From positions 30,626,350 through 30,690,349 of the forward strand of contig CM055608.1 in assembly GCA_029379385.1 (NCBI GenBank): DNA of 64,000 nucleotides. The letters are read 5' to 3'. Positions 1 through 12,819 of this stretch are shown here, piece by piece. The notes under the pieces were generated by a model that ran no database searches, was not told the DNA's origin, and saw only the letters and a list, made by a program, of their open reading frames with translations. The position numbers and the translations under genes are program-made. Every line of letters starts with the position of its first letter. Position 1 is the stretch's first letter. The stretch comes from Quillaja saponaria. Taxonomy: Eukaryota; Streptophyta; Magnoliopsida; Fabales; Quillajaceae.

Positions 1-967
1 TGGTGATTGTAAATTTTGTAATGCAAGGAGAATTTGGATAATGAATAAAACAAATAGACGAGTAGGCGTGTTTGAACCCTGTAGAGTTTCGAATATGACG
101 TGTTTAATTATGCATCGTGTAGAGGTAAAAAGCCATACTGCCAAAAGAAACAGCCACTGGTTTTGAGGGAGATGAAGCAAATTTTAAATTCGATTGGCAA
201 GTAGAATCCCAAGATAAAAAACCAGAGACACTTTCATCGCTATCGCCCTGTTTTTTTTAATCATCAATGTTTTAAAAATTGAACAGATCAAAAAATACCA
301 GCTGTAGAATTAAGGGTTCAATTGTAATTAGACTGAGTAGACATCCAGTTTTCTCTTTTATTAATTTTATACAGTTAAATTACTAAAATAATTTTATAAT
401 TTAAATGGATTAGGCCTGTTATCCCATAACTTTTTAACTGATCAAATAATTATATGGTTAAGAAGATGGACAAAAAGGTCAGTATCAGACCATTTGGTAC
501 ATCAAAATAGAATTTTTAAGTTGATTTTAAATTCAATTACATGTTTATTGAATGATAAGAAACATGGATATATTCATTGTACACTCAAATTCTAACAATA
601 TTTTTATTTTTTATAATATTATATTATTTGAATTAATAACTGATTAAAGATTAAGAAATTAAATTCATTTCTCTCTCAAGCAAATAATGTCCTTTTTCCC
701 AAAATTGTTTATTATGCCTCTCTCTTTCAACTTGGATAATCTATGTGCCACATTGGTTTATTAATAATCTATGAGCAAGAAAATAATAAGAGGGACCTCC
801 AACAAAATCATTGTCCTTGTAATTTAGTAGCTACGCCAATAAGCATGCAGATCTGAATAAATAATATTTGTTGGACTTTTGGCCTTTGGCCCAAACTTTG
901 CTCCCAACCTCGGCTTAATTGAGTTAATTTGGACTGGGATATATGTATATATAGTCTTATTTCTATC

Positions 968-998
<31 letters not shown>

Positions 999-1512
999 TT
1001 TAATGTGTGAGCATAATTTTATTCTGAATTTGTGACTGTTACTCACCTCGAATGCTTTCACGGAATAATAGACAACTTTTTGTATCAGTTTACATACCAG
1101 CTATATATATATATATATATATTATGTTTTTGTTAAAAGGGAACTTTAAAATAAAACTAAATAGATATTACATCATTATGATGATATAAGCTATTGCTAT
1201 TCAATTGTTCTCTCTATTTTGAAATCTTCATCATAATGATTTTGTATTCAAGAACAAACAGTTACAAATAATCAACTCTATTTCTATATTCTTCATAAGA
1301 AAAATAACATCTAAAAAATTATTTAAATTTATGGACCACTATCATTAAATCTTTAAGTATGCTCAAATTTATTCAGTTCTAAGAATTTTTCTAACTAATG
1401 TCCTAAGATTATTTGTTAAAATTCTATAAATAAAAAGTTTGTAACATTTATTTTAATTATTGACTATGATTTTAGTATTATTTTATACATAACTTACTAC
1501 TTTTAGAGTATT

Positions 1513-1554
<42 letters not shown>

Positions 1555-2740
1555 GTTTGAAACTTAATATTTGTTAAAAATAAGTATTGGATCATCCACA
1601 ATAATTCAACCAATGAAAAATCTAACCCGAACATAACCAACTCACCCGAATTTTTAATCGAATATAATTTTGTATCACCGACTTGTTGGATGGAGTTTTT
1701 GCTAGCTGATAAATTAGTTAGGACGGGGGAAATATATCCCAAACTCAACCCATTTGTTCAATTGCACTCCCCTAGCATGAATAATGTTAATACGTGAACT
1801 CTCACATTGTTAAAGCTAGATAGCTTCATAATCCTTATAAGTAAATGAATTTTTCTTCTTGTTACTAATTGATTGATTTCAAGAATATGACTCCAAGATT
1901 TTCAAATATCAATTACATCAAATTAGTTAAATTCTGAAATTTTTACGCACCCATTAATTAATCCAATTAAGTCAATTATCACCTAATGAATGGAGAGCTC
2001 ATACATATTGGACAAACGAGTCCCTTTCATTTCATCTTTGAAGAATTTGCGGATAACATTAGATAGACACGAGCCATCAAAAAACCATATAATATGAAAA
2101 GATAAGAATAAGAGAGATAGTATAGTCGATCGGTTCGGCCTTGCATCATTGTTTTTTTTTTTGGTAAAGACCTTGCATCATTGCATGGCTGTGTCACTTC
2201 ATTTTTATTCTTTTATATTCTTCATTTATCCATTTTCCCAGGCCAGCTAGGGAGTTCTTATCCAAAGCATAATTGTATTTTTTTTTTCTTAGAAAAGCAT
2301 AATTGATTTTGATACTATACTATTCCACTATCTTTTTGAACCAAAAGTTACGAATATGTCCCCCCTATATTCTGTTGGAAATGGAATCATTTTCGGAACA
2401 TTCCCCACTTATATTCTTGACATCCTTACCCCTTATCTAAATTCTTAATATGAAACATCATTATCTTTCTCTTTTTTGTCATACAAAAACATATCTACCG
2501 AACTTACTGGAACCCACCCTCCAACCCCAATTGCATATATGGCTCTTGTGGAGAATATGCTCCTTGGTGATTATGTGAGAAATGCATATTGCCCCACCCA
2601 AACAAAAAGAGATAGGTAAACAAGAATTTCTCATGCATGCAATGGCCACCGAAAGCAAATCAGATCAATATCTTTCACTCTCTTTTTCAATAATTTGGTG
2701 CGAGTATGAGAGAAGCCACAAACTCTGCTCAATTATGATG
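1..2740. other. Intergenic AT-rich region with simple repeats
   Basis: I see no gene here. The stretch is AT-rich and every reading frame is broken by stops. It holds a T26 run (about 976-1001), a TA dinucleotide run (about 1102-1123) and a longer TA run (about 1516-1551). The last run creates a spurious minus-strand reading frame ending in Tyr-Ile repeats. The right end merges into the promoter of the small gene at 2831. Confidence 0.7.
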
Positions 2741-2741
2741 C

Positions 2742-2752
2742 TATATATAAAA
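2742..2752 (+). promoter_or_regulatory. TATA box of the small gene at 2831
   Basis: A canonical plant TATA element (TATATATAAAA) lies about 80-90 bases upstream of the ATG at 2831. That leaves room for a leader of about 50 bases, which supports the downstream reading frame as a real transcribed gene. Confidence 0.6.
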
Positions 2753-2830
2753 GGGCACTGCCTCTTTAGCTTCAATATTGTGTAGCATAATTGAGCCATT
2801 CGTTTCCAAAATATACAGCTTGGGTTTCAA

Positions 2831-3154
2831 ATGGCTCGTTCAAATGACTTGGCCAAAGTTGGAATGGAGGGTTTTACATTGCTGGAAGAGTGGATGGGGA
2901 GAAAGCCTAAGGCTCCTGTTCATCATCAAGTTGGTCATTCTACTAGTACTGTTCTTAATCAGCATCAGTACTATCCAAGCCATGCTCAATCTGTGATTCA
3001 TCATCAGGTTCATCAAACAAAAGTTCATCGTTACACCACGAGGGATCAACCCTCTATGGATAGCTACCAAGCTGCCCAAATGTATGGCGGTGTTATGTTT
3101 GTGGATTATGGTTCCAAGAAAATGATCATGCCACAGCGTCAAAAGCTCTATTAA
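2831..3154 (+). CDS. Small His-rich protein of unknown function (107 aa)
   Basis: This is an intronless frame of 107 residues with a good TATA box upstream, starting MARSNDLAKVGMEGF and ending near a GGVMFVDY motif. The N-terminal 25 residues look folded (LAKVGMEGFTLLEEW, then a GRK turn). The middle is rich in His, Gln and Tyr and probably disordered. The C-terminal block (YQAAQMYGGVMFVDYG) again looks conserved. I see no signal peptide or membrane segment. I recognise no named domain. The layout of two short ordered ends joined by a variable linker resembles the many small lineage-specific plant proteins of unknown role. The minus-strand frame over the same bases is a shadow. Confidence 0.65.
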   Translation: MARSNDLAKVGMEGFTLLEEWMGRKPKAPVHHQVGHSTSTVLNQHQYYPSHAQSVIHHQVHQTKVHRYTTRDQPSMDSYQAAQMYGGVMFVDYGSKKMIMPQRQKLY

Positions 3155-3159
3155 GGTAA

Positions 3160-4116
3160 TCATCAAAGGCTAGCTCCTTATAATGTACTTCTTAACTTTG
3201 TAACATATAGGACACATGGGATCATCCTGTGTTCCTTTTGTATTTTAAGACCTCATGTTGCAGTCAAGTTAATGGAATAAATAATAATTATGATAAAGCA
3301 GACACTAATCTTCTATATATGCAATGCCAATTTCATATTATTCTTTGTTTCTGCATTTTTTTAAGAGCCCGAGAAGAAGAGATACGAAGCAAAAGAAAGA
3401 TGGGGCAAGAAGGATTAAGCCAAGAAGGGTAACGATGAAAGGAATTAATTACCAGACTGAACAAAAATGGGTGAGCTAATTTCCAAGGCCTATAAGGCAT
3501 ACAATCGTCAAATATTTGGCAAGGTTTGGCCATAGAATTAAGAACAATTTGGAGGCTGCCTTCAAGTCTCCACAATGTGAACATAGATTTGGAGGATGGG
3601 ATTAACGGATATTATAAGTCCAGGGCTTAGTCTAGAATCTATACCGGTCGAGATATATGTCTAGCAGGGCATACATGCATTAATTTACAAATGTGCTACT
3701 TAGATATATCCAGCTTGGTTAGGCAGAATATTTTCTTTGTTCAACTGAAAAATAAATTAAATGTTTAAATTATGGAAAAAAAATTCACCCACAATTTCTT
3801 TTTTCTAAAAGAGAAGAAGAAAGATTCTCAAATTACCATTCATAAATCCAGCCATCACATACTAATTTACAGAGCTATATTACTAAATTCGGAAATTTAA
3901 TTAACACCAATCATTGAGTAACATACTAATTATATTACTTCATAAACTCTAATTATTCCCTTTTACCAGGAAAGAGGTTCCTAATTATAAACATAGACAA
4001 CAGACGGCAAAAACATGAGGCCAAGCAGTTCTATAAATTGAAGGGCCTCTCTGCATGTAAACATATCAAATTGTAATAACACATATTGCACTAACCACAT
4101 CAAATTTAAGGACACA
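3160..4116. other. 3' flank of the small gene and promoter region of the polygalacturonase
   Basis: No supported gene. Frames at 3229-3432 and 3333-3584 lack start context and family features. The stretch is expected to hold the 3' UTR of the upstream gene and the promoter and short leader of the polygalacturonase at 4117. Confidence 0.5.
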
Positions 4117-5959
4117 ATGGCTACGGGAAGAATGCTTGAGGGCAGGGCTATTACTGTTACTTTCTTAGGCTTGGCTTTGCTTTCTTGCATGGCTGTAGGT
4201 GCATCCCGTGGCCATTTTCATGTTGGTGGTGCTCGTCGGGGCCTTGCTGACACCGGTCCTGCTGTTGTTGATGTAACAACCTTTGGTGCAAAGGCAGACG
4301 ACAAGACTGATAACGTTGAGGTGAGTTTATTTAGATGCCATGCCAAAAGCTTTTGAAGCTATGATTTTTTATTTTTTGCAAAAAAGCTGTTTGGTAAAAC
4401 GCTTAACAACATTTTTTAAATTCTTTGGATTTTTGTTCCCTGAAAGCAGAGTTGAAGCTTTTCAAACAGCGAAACAAACAATAAAAAAAAGAAAAGCAAA
4501 TACTTGATAGAATTGTCTAAAAATGTAAAGTACCTGGTTTTAATTTGTCCACCATATGCATGCATGCATGCAGGCATTTATGCAGGGTTGGATTGCAGCA
4601 TGCAGAAACGCTAGTGGTCCATCAAAGCTTGTGATCCCGCAAGGGACATTCGTTGTAGGACCGATGGTGTTTCAAGGGCCGTGCAGCCAGCAGCCTATGA
4701 TTGTTGAAGTTCATGGAACAGTTAAAGCCACAACTGATGTCAGTGAATATACTAGCGCTGAATGGATATCATTTGAAGGAGTTGATGGCTTGGTATTAAC
4801 CGGTAGAGGAATTTTCGATGGCCAAGGATCTAGTGTATGGGCGTACAACGACTGCAAAAATAATGTTAAATGCGCACCCCTCCCCGCTGTAAGTATATGC
4901 TACCATTTGATTTGATAAATACTTGCAGTATTAGCTGTAATGTATATAATTGTAGTGATGGGGGTGTGATTTTTCCTTGCAGTCATTGAAATTCACCAAG
5001 GTCACCAATGCCATTGTTGAAGGGATCACTTCCTTAAATAGCAAACAGTTCCACATCCATCTTATTGGCTGCAACAATTTTACTGCTAACAACATCAACA
5101 TAACCGCACCCGGTGATAGCCCAAACACAGATGGCATCCACACCAGCGGTTCCAGTTTGGTTAATATTATTAACAGCGTGATCGGTACTGGCGATGACTG
5201 CGTTTCAATTGGTCAAGGCAGCACCCAAATTACCATCACTAATGTTACTTGTGGCCCTGGACATGGCATTAGGTAATTAAGTTCATATAAGTTGGTTCTA
5301 ATCAACAACATATAAATTCATTTGCATTTCTGGGTCTAATCTTTTACTTCCTTCTGGGTTTTCGGTGTCAGTGTTGGAAGCCTTGGAAAGTGGCCGGATG
5401 AGCAAAGTGTTGTAGGGGTTGCTGTCAAGAACTGCACCTTAACAAACACAACCAATGGAGCCAGAATCAAAACATGGATTGGGAGGAAACCAGGGGAAGC
5501 AAAGAACATAGTTTATGAAGACATTATCATGAACAATGTCAAAAACCCCATTATCATTGATCAAAGCTATGGCGGTGGTAAAAACAAGGTAAATAATTGA
5601 TCAAAATCAATTACGAGCACCAGATTAAATTAATTAAAATGGATGAAGAAAACCCTTTTCTAATTGGAGTGGTTTTACTTTTTTTCTTTTTTTCTTTTTT
5701 TTTTTATGGGTTTGTGTAGCCATCAAAGTCAGTGTGGAAGATCAGTGATGTTCATTTCAGGAACATAAGGGGAACTTCAACTACAAATGTTGCTATATCT
5801 CTAGCATGCAGTACACTAAACCCCTGTGAAGGTGTTGAAATAAAAGACATTGATTTGGCTTTCAGTGGTGCTAATAGACAAAATGCAAACATTTTATCCT
5901 CTTGTTCGAATGCAAAGGCTACGTTTGCTGGTCGATTGTCTCTACCAGTTTGTCCTTGA
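4117..5959 (+). CDS. Exopolygalacturonase-like pectinase, glycoside hydrolase family 28
   Basis: Secreted enzyme that hydrolyses alpha-1,4 links of homogalacturonan in the cell wall. Five exons: 4117-4320, 4574-4888, 4983-5272, 5372-5588, 5720-5959, giving about 421 residues, normal for the family. Residues 1-29 form a signal peptide. The fold opens at VVDVTTFGAKADDKTDN. All four GH28 signatures are present: SPNTDG and GTGDDC carry the catalytic aspartates, GPGHGISVG carries the active-site histidine (created by the exon 3/4 junction), and GARIKTW binds substrate. The FQGPC and SLKFTKVTNAIVEGITS blocks resemble the pollen exopolygalacturonase clade (family knowledge). Intron 1 carries a short inverted-repeat insert. 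Exo rather than endo action and pollen expression are inferred. Confidence 0.92.
4386..4470. repeat. Possible MITE remnant in polygalacturonase intron 1
   Basis: Arms GCTGTTTGGTAAAACGCTT (4386-4404) and AAGCTTTTCAAACAGC (4455-4470) are near-perfect inverted complements about 50 bases apart. The motif AGCTGTTTGGTA is common in plant hAT-type miniature elements (general knowledge). Outer limits and target duplication could not be fixed, so the identity is tentative. Confidence 0.35.
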
Positions 5960-7025
5960 TTTGTTCAAAGACACATTGTTGCTATAAATACAGTACAGGG
6001 CTTCAAAGGAACAGAGAAGTGATTAGGCCTTTGTGGGATTTCCGTTGTCTAGCTAGTCTGTCGGATTAGTTGCAGGCTGTAATTTTCTAATTTGGCTTGT
6101 CTCTGTACTTCTCTGTTCATTGGAAAATTCTTTGCTTTAGAGCTAAACAACAAAATAGAAAACTATTGAAAAGGAAATTATTATTTTTGTATAACCAATT
6201 ACTTGATATGATAAATATTTATAATTAAACTGTTGTTATAGTTTCGGAGAGATTTCCAATTACAATCAATACCAACGGTAACATAGAATTGTCAACTAAC
6301 AATTAATGACAATAAATCTAAACTTGTCTTCTATAATAGCTTGATTGTTGTTGACCTTGATTTTCTCTTGTCTAACATATATAAATCTTAGTACTTATTC
6401 TGCATGTAGAGATGAAACTTGCTGGCTTTCATACCATGATAATTATAAGGGCTGGTGATATTACCATGCAATATTTTTTCACCTTAAGATTTATATAATT
6501 GATATTTCAATAATTTAAGTACATTTAAAAATTCTCATCCTACTTTCGTTTTCTAGTGAGACATTATATTTATTAAGTTTCACTTTTGTCTTTTTCTAAT
6601 CTTTGAAACCAAGGTTTCCATCCTTCAAACGCATTTGAAAATTTCCTACAATTAGTACAATGATCCATCCAAAAACACGGATATAGTAACTTATTCCAAA
6701 GCTCCAGCTAAAACCATTTGGCCACGTTTTGTCTGGTTTGAACAATCCAAATCACAATTTGGAGCAAGACAGATTGATCTTTAGCTTTGAGGCATGGCAT
6801 AGAAACCTACTCTGTGATCCAAAATGCAAATGTTTTTGAGAAGAACAAAAATGATGTTTTCATTGTTTGTTATTGTCCAGGTTGAATGCCCTTTGAAGAG
6901 GCATATAGCAGAAAAACTGTCCGGTCCCTTCAAAGTTGGTCGTTACAAACAAGATGCACAAAAAAATGGAATATATATGTGTTATTGAAACCGAGAATTT
7001 CATAACCAATCAAGAAGCTTATTAG
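5960..7025. other. Intergenic region between polygalacturonase and pseudokinase genes
   Basis: No gene is supported. The first 200 bases are probably the polygalacturonase 3' UTR. Bases 6800-7025 lie where the start exon of the next gene would be expected, but I found no ATG that can be joined to its first clear coding exon. Confidence 0.5.
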
Positions 7026-9915
7026 CCACCAATTAGAGGAGGTTTAAGAAAGATTTTAAGGAGAAGAGCAGAAAAGAAACAGAGTGCAATCATTGTAGTA
7101 GAGGGAAACAAGGCCATTACGGACAAGAAAGCTCTTGCGACACAATGGAAGTCTGTGCTTGATGTGGTTGGCCAAGAGAATGAGGTTTTAGTACTTACAC
7201 TTCTTTACGGGAATGCACCTGTGCCATCATCTTATGCAGAACTTTGTTCTGTGGAGCAACGTGAAGGGATCAATCATCCGCACATTAAGTTCTTACACCA
7301 CGAGATCACTCGAAGTAGGAAAACTTACATTGATATTTTTAGGCCTTTCTATCTTAGATGCAGGAGTTATGGAGTAAGTCTCATCACTCTGTAAAAAATT
7401 AAAATCATATTACAATATATGACTAATTAAGGAGCTCGCAAGTTGTATTACCCGAAAACTAAGGCATTCAAAAGGTTGTTACTATGATTAATTATAAGTA
7501 CAAAGCCATTGGTTGATTCTGTATGTGGATGACAGAACCTAAACATTTGATTGAGATGAAAAAATAAATTAAAAAATGGTCCATCTTGGATTTGTTGCTT
7601 GTAATATTCAGAGCATCTCATGCTGTTTAGCTGTTGTGGCAGGTAAAATTTGAAGCCAAGATTGCTGCAGGCTTCACGCCAAAGGATATCATAATGGAGG
7701 AGATGAATAACACCAAGGCCACTTGGATTATCATGGACAGGTATGTCTCTCTTATTGTAGACAAATATGGTAACATTTTCAAACTCTACATTAGACGAGT
7801 ATCACAAAGAAGTATTGCAGTAAATCCAGGTAAAAAAAGCCAACAATAACTCAATTCAAATCCCATCAGGCTTAACAAAACCAATGGAGCTAAAGGTCGA
7901 GCTGCTTGGATTTCTACATATAACTGATCATATCAAGAATTCTTCACTCTGGCCAAAAAAGAAGTCTTCACTAACAAAGTTAGTCATTGTGTTGGATGCT
8001 AACTTTATATGAAGAAAATTTTCCATTGTAACAGGTGCTTTGCTGATGATCAGGGTTTTCAACTAAGCAGCAGAGGAGATTACACAATATCTCTGATGAG
8101 TGACGACAAGGAAAGTGTTCTACATGACTACTTGCTAGGACAGGAAGGACCAGAAAGCTCAGTAACCTATGAAGTAAAACCAAATCTAACATATCAGAGT
8201 CCAGCTGTTTGCTCTTCCGTGAGCTTATGTCAAACGTGTCCTGCATCACTCTCCAGTGCAAGCAGAGGAGAGGAAGATTCATTAATGTCTGAGCAGTATA
8301 GAGAAAGCAAAACTATGAGAAAGGGAAAGGCATGCATTGAAGGAGCTTCTCTACATAAAAACGAGAATTCAAGAAAAATTTAGACCCTGATTTAGTACTA
8401 GGAATGCCATTGGAGTTAAGATGGGAAGTGATTGAAGATATAACAATTGGGTTCAAGAGCAGGTTAATTGGGGAGCAGAATCCTTCGGCATATGCTGGAA
8501 TTTGGGATGATCAACATTCCTGTGTTCTTGTAAGGAGATTCATTGGAAATTTTGGTGGACTGGTTGTAGCAGAAAAGAAAGCAGCATTGTCTATGCACCA
8601 CAAGAATATCCTGGGTTTGATTGGCTACTACAAAAGTGAGAAAACTACTATTCTAGTGTCACCTTATGCGAGTAGAGGAACACTGGAGAAAAATCTTTTC
8701 GGTTAGTAATAGCATCCTTTCCTTTCCTTGGATTAATTGATTCCCAAAACTTCAGTGAGTAGTGGGGATATATAGCCTAAAATGCTATTACTAGTATCCT
8801 TTTCTTTCTTCTTGATTTCTATATATCTATGACTTTTTATCTAATAGGCCATAATGGTACTGTTTTCTGATGCTGCCACAGGCTTCAAAGGGAAACTGGT
8901 ATTGACATTTCAAGATAAAATGAAGATAGCCATAGGAGTTGCTCGAGGTGTTCGATATATGCACCAAGAATGTCCAAGAGGCCCCATTGTTCATGGTGGA
9001 TTACTTGCAAGCAACATTCTTCTGCGACATGACTTTCACCCACTGGTAAATATCTGGAAACCAAAATATTCTAAGGATTTCAAGTTTGTGACCTCATTGC
9101 GTGTCTCACTTTCAAATCACGGTTTTAACTTTTAATAGATATCTGGCTTTGGACAAGCTATTTGGCTTCATCTTAGACATGGATTTCAACTAGAGAACAG
9201 GTTAGTACTTAATTTTATGATTCCAGTTCACACATTTCATGTTGAAGATGGCTCCTGAGCCTTTGGAGGAAGACAAACCCAGATGGCAGATACATAAATC
9301 TATAAATATCTTAAGCAACATTATTGGGAAAGTATATGGAGCAAAGTGGTTCATTTTGGTGATCACAGGTGCCAGCTTAAGGATTTGTTAGACCAGGACT
9401 TAATGGCCCTAGTGAAATCTGATATCCAGTCCTTCGGAATTCTTCTCCTAAGGCTCTTTTGTCGAAGCTCTGCACCCGAGGATGACAAAACATTGATTCA
9501 GTGGGTAAGTAGATTATGAATTAAGTCATATTTTCTTCAGACCTTTGTGTCAAGTGGCCTCCCTTTCAGGAACTGCTTAATGATATGGCTACTTATCACA
9601 TACCATTCATTATGTATGCATTTCTATCTGGCAGGCTAGACCACTGATTTTTGAAAGAGCATTTCCTTTGTTACTGGATGAAGGCTTAGAGGATGTTGAC
9701 CCTCATGGGATTTATAAAGTAATGTGTGCTGCTGCTTACTGCACAAGTCCTAACCCTGAATTAAGACCCTGTATGAGTGAGGTAATATACTTGTAAATCC
9801 TGCTAACTGCTATCAATTCAGCTCCTCCCTGTAGAGCTATCTCAGTGACTTGGTTTTCTTTTTAATTTTACAGGTCCTTTCCATTCTTAAAGAAGATAAA
9901 TTTTGTTCTATGTAA
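7026..9915 (+). pseudogene. USP-pseudokinase fusion gene with a frameshift and no visible start codon
   Basis: Family type: cytosolic universal-stress-like domain fused to a receptor-like-kinase-type domain with no catalytic residues. Coding blocks: about 7026-7373, 7643-7740, 8035-8701, 8882-9045, 9139-9200, 9369-9504, 9635-9781, 9874-9915, all with GT-AG borders, about 554 residues in all. The N-terminal part (SAIIVVEGN, then VLVLTLLYGN) resembles a USP fold. In the kinase part the lysine motif reads VLVRRF, HRD is replaced by VHGGLLASN, and DFG by SGFG, while DIQSFG and the C-lobe persist. Two defects: the frame hits TAG at 8381 and resumes one base out of phase at the A5 run 8374-8378, and no in-frame ATG lies upstream of 7155. 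It may be a recent pseudogene, an assembly indel, or a gene with an unseen small intron. The clean splice sites favour recent activity. Confidence 0.6.
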
Positions 9916-11575
9916 TCATCTCCATTATTCATAGCAGGCTATGTGAACTGAATCTCATCGGTAGAAAGTGTAAGGAAAATACTGTGAAAATGAAGGAGAA
10001 TAAGATTAAAATAGAAATCATCTTTAAAGTTCTGAAATAATTAGATACTGCTATATAATAGAACATAGCTAGAGACAACAAATAAGAAGTGTATCACCTA
10101 GCTATTGGCTTTGAATAGTAAAAGAGAACAATGAAGAATGTGAGTGAGCATAACCTAATTGAATATTCCAACTTTGCCTTCTGAGATTCAAATTTGTTCA
10201 CTATGACAAATTTATATTTTTTCAAATTCCTTTTATAAAATTTTTGTCTTGTTATTGTTATGGACTCACTTGCCAACTAGATTAGTAGAGTAGAAGTTAC
10301 TGGATTGACTATCCTCATTACAATTAACTTGTATTACTATAATTAACACTGGAAATGCTTTGATGCATGTGAGAAGGGAATTACCCATCAAGCATATAAT
10401 ATATATATATATATATATTTGCAAGGACATGTTTTTATTATTTTATTATTATTTAGCCATAAGGTGTGTCAGGATAGCTTGTGTCCACCTTAACTAATTA
10501 TCTTTCTAGTCTGATCAAAGGAATGTCATCTATGCCTGGACTAGAGAATTTAAGGGGATCTTATTTCTCATGACCTCCCTAAGGAGATTCCAACCTAGGA
10601 AGTCAATGAAGCTAGTACACATTCTTGACCAACATATCAACCTTTTAGATCCAAGGACATGCTTTCTACAAGAAAAAAGAATATTTAGTTAGGACCAAGT
10701 TGAGTATATAATAAGCCAATTGTTCATCAGAGCTATTATTTAGGTGGGATCATAGTTACTTAGTATATGGATTGATACCCGCCTTGCAGAGCTTCTATCT
10801 GCCTTTACCTGATTGAGCGGGTTTTGTCGACAAATGATAGAGGAAGTGGGCGGATCTTACCCTAATTCAAAAAAAATAAGCAGGGATGGAAACGAGGATA
10901 AGATTCACTTATACCCTTCCCCCACCTCGATTCGTTTTCGTGATATATATATATTGGTTTTCTACATGTATTTTCTCATTCTTTAGATATGAGCTTAATC
11001 TAGTTTGAGATTCGCCGCCCCTTCCCATAAATATTTTCAAGCTGGCCCAAACCTCTAACATTGCAGAGATCCCTCAATCACTGAGTTCAAGCGTACCTAA
11101 CCTCTTGAACCAGTGGGTATATATATATATATAGTTATATTTTAATTGTGAATATTAATATTTTTTTCTAATTAAATCAAAAGTTAAGATAATCTCATTA
11201 GTTTTTACGTAAATATTTATGAGACTAATTATGTATTGTTATATTTCAAACAAGTGATGTCACTTTGCTATGAACTTTCAGTCTGAATTTTGAGGATGGA
11301 TGTATAAGTTATGCTAGTTGATCCAGGTTTTTTTATTAATTAATTGAGTGTGGCTTTGATTTTTGTTAAAAAAAATATAACTATTCAAGGTAAAACAAAT
11401 CGAATTCAAGGACTTTACAACTCGGGGTTTAGAAGAAATTCTCTGCCACAATGGGGTTAGGAACGAGATGCAGGGAAAATTTTGTGGGAGTGAATCGGGG
11501 TTGATGCACCCCTAATATGCTCTCGCTTCACATTGTCGCCATTCCTAGGTTTATTCAAATCTCTTAGTTAGAATG
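9916..11575. other. Intergenic region with simple repeats
   Basis: No gene. Contains TA runs near 10397-10420 and 11117-11134. A moderately GC-rich patch at about 10790-11110 (GGCGGATCTTACCC, CCCCACCTCGATTCG) looks like decayed repeat DNA, but I could not define its ends. Confidence 0.5.
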
Positions 11576-11580
11576 AAATA

Positions 11581-12083
11581 AGTTCGGCTTCTCTATAATT
11601 CTTTACTGGTAGTGAAAATCCTAGATAATTCTAAAGGATCCAAATCCTACTAAATTAGCTATAATATAACTACAAATATATGAAAAAAATTATTATTTTT
11701 GAAAGAATAAATGTTTAAGTACTGAATTTCCCTAATTATTAGATTGTTAGTTATGTAAATTTTATTTTCAAGTACTAATATTGATTTTTTTATCTATCTG
11801 AGAGATAGTTTTGGATTATGTCTTAATTAAAAATCAATCTCGGATGACTTTATAATAAAAAAAAGTTTAATGATTAAAGTATAAATTAGTATAATCTTAA
11901 AGACAAAAGCAGTAAATAAGCAATATTTTTTTCAGCCTAATAAGGAAAGTCTTTATTTTGTTTTATGTTCATCTAAAATTAAATTATTTGGATTGTTGAA
12001 ATTTAAAAAAAATAGTGTGAATGACTAAAATTAAAAAAATTTAGGAATTTTACCAATAAAGAATTCTAGAGGAGCCGGATTCT
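11581..12083. mobile_element. MITE-like element with inverted terminal arms of about 42 bp
   Basis: The left arm at 11581-11624 (GTTCGGCTTCTCTATAATTC start) is the imperfect reverse complement of the right arm at 12041-12083 (ending GAGGAGCCGGATTC). About 415 bases of AT-rich non-coding DNA separate the arms. The size, arm length and lack of coding capacity fit a non-autonomous DNA transposon. I could not identify a target duplication, so the superfamily is unknown. Confidence 0.5.
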
Positions 12084-12819
12084 AATTTACATCATAGATT
12101 TCCCAATAGTTTGATGATTTTAGCAATTCTATATGGATTTTATAAGCATTTGTTAAATACAATAAATATAATTTTTAAAAATCAAAATTTTTAAAAGTAA
12201 CAACTTATACATTAAATATTATTAAAATTATGATTAACTATTATAATTAATATTATAAACATTCTTTTTATAGAATATTAGCAAAATGTCATAAGGACAG
12301 CAATTAGAAAAATCCATTCTATATTTCTTATTGGAAGCAAGGATATTTTTGTCAATCACATACAAGAATTAGTGGTGGTTAAATTTCATTTTGCTCTCAA
12401 TGTGATTAAATTGTTGAGTATGTATAATTTCAATTATCAATTAGACCTAAATACTGAATGAATTTTTTTAATGGCACACTAAGGGCTATTATTAAGATTT
12501 TATAAACAGAAAGCGTAATATTTATCTCTCTCATGAATTATGATTTTAATATTATTTTTAATACATAAATTTTATTATTTTTAAAAATATTAATTTATAA
12601 CAAACATATTTACTACAATTTAATAAATATTTAGATACCTAATTTGCATTGAATTGCAATTTATCCTTAATCTTTATGTAACAAACAGACTAACAGTCAT
12701 TGAGATCCGCCATTCCACCTCAGAAAAAGTTAAAATTTCCACGGAAAGTATATAAATAACTAAATAAGCGAAGGGAAAAAATATCTTTGTCAAACGGTAT
12801 TTGTGTGGCCTTCGCTAAG

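Noticed and set aside
1512..1748. Minus-strand frame ending in Tyr-Ile repeats
   Set aside because: Its C-terminal part is only the translation of a TA dinucleotide run; the rest has no family features.
3333..3584. Minus-strand frame downstream of the small gene
   Set aside because: No promoter, splice or homology support, and it overlaps the probable 3' UTR of the plus-strand gene.
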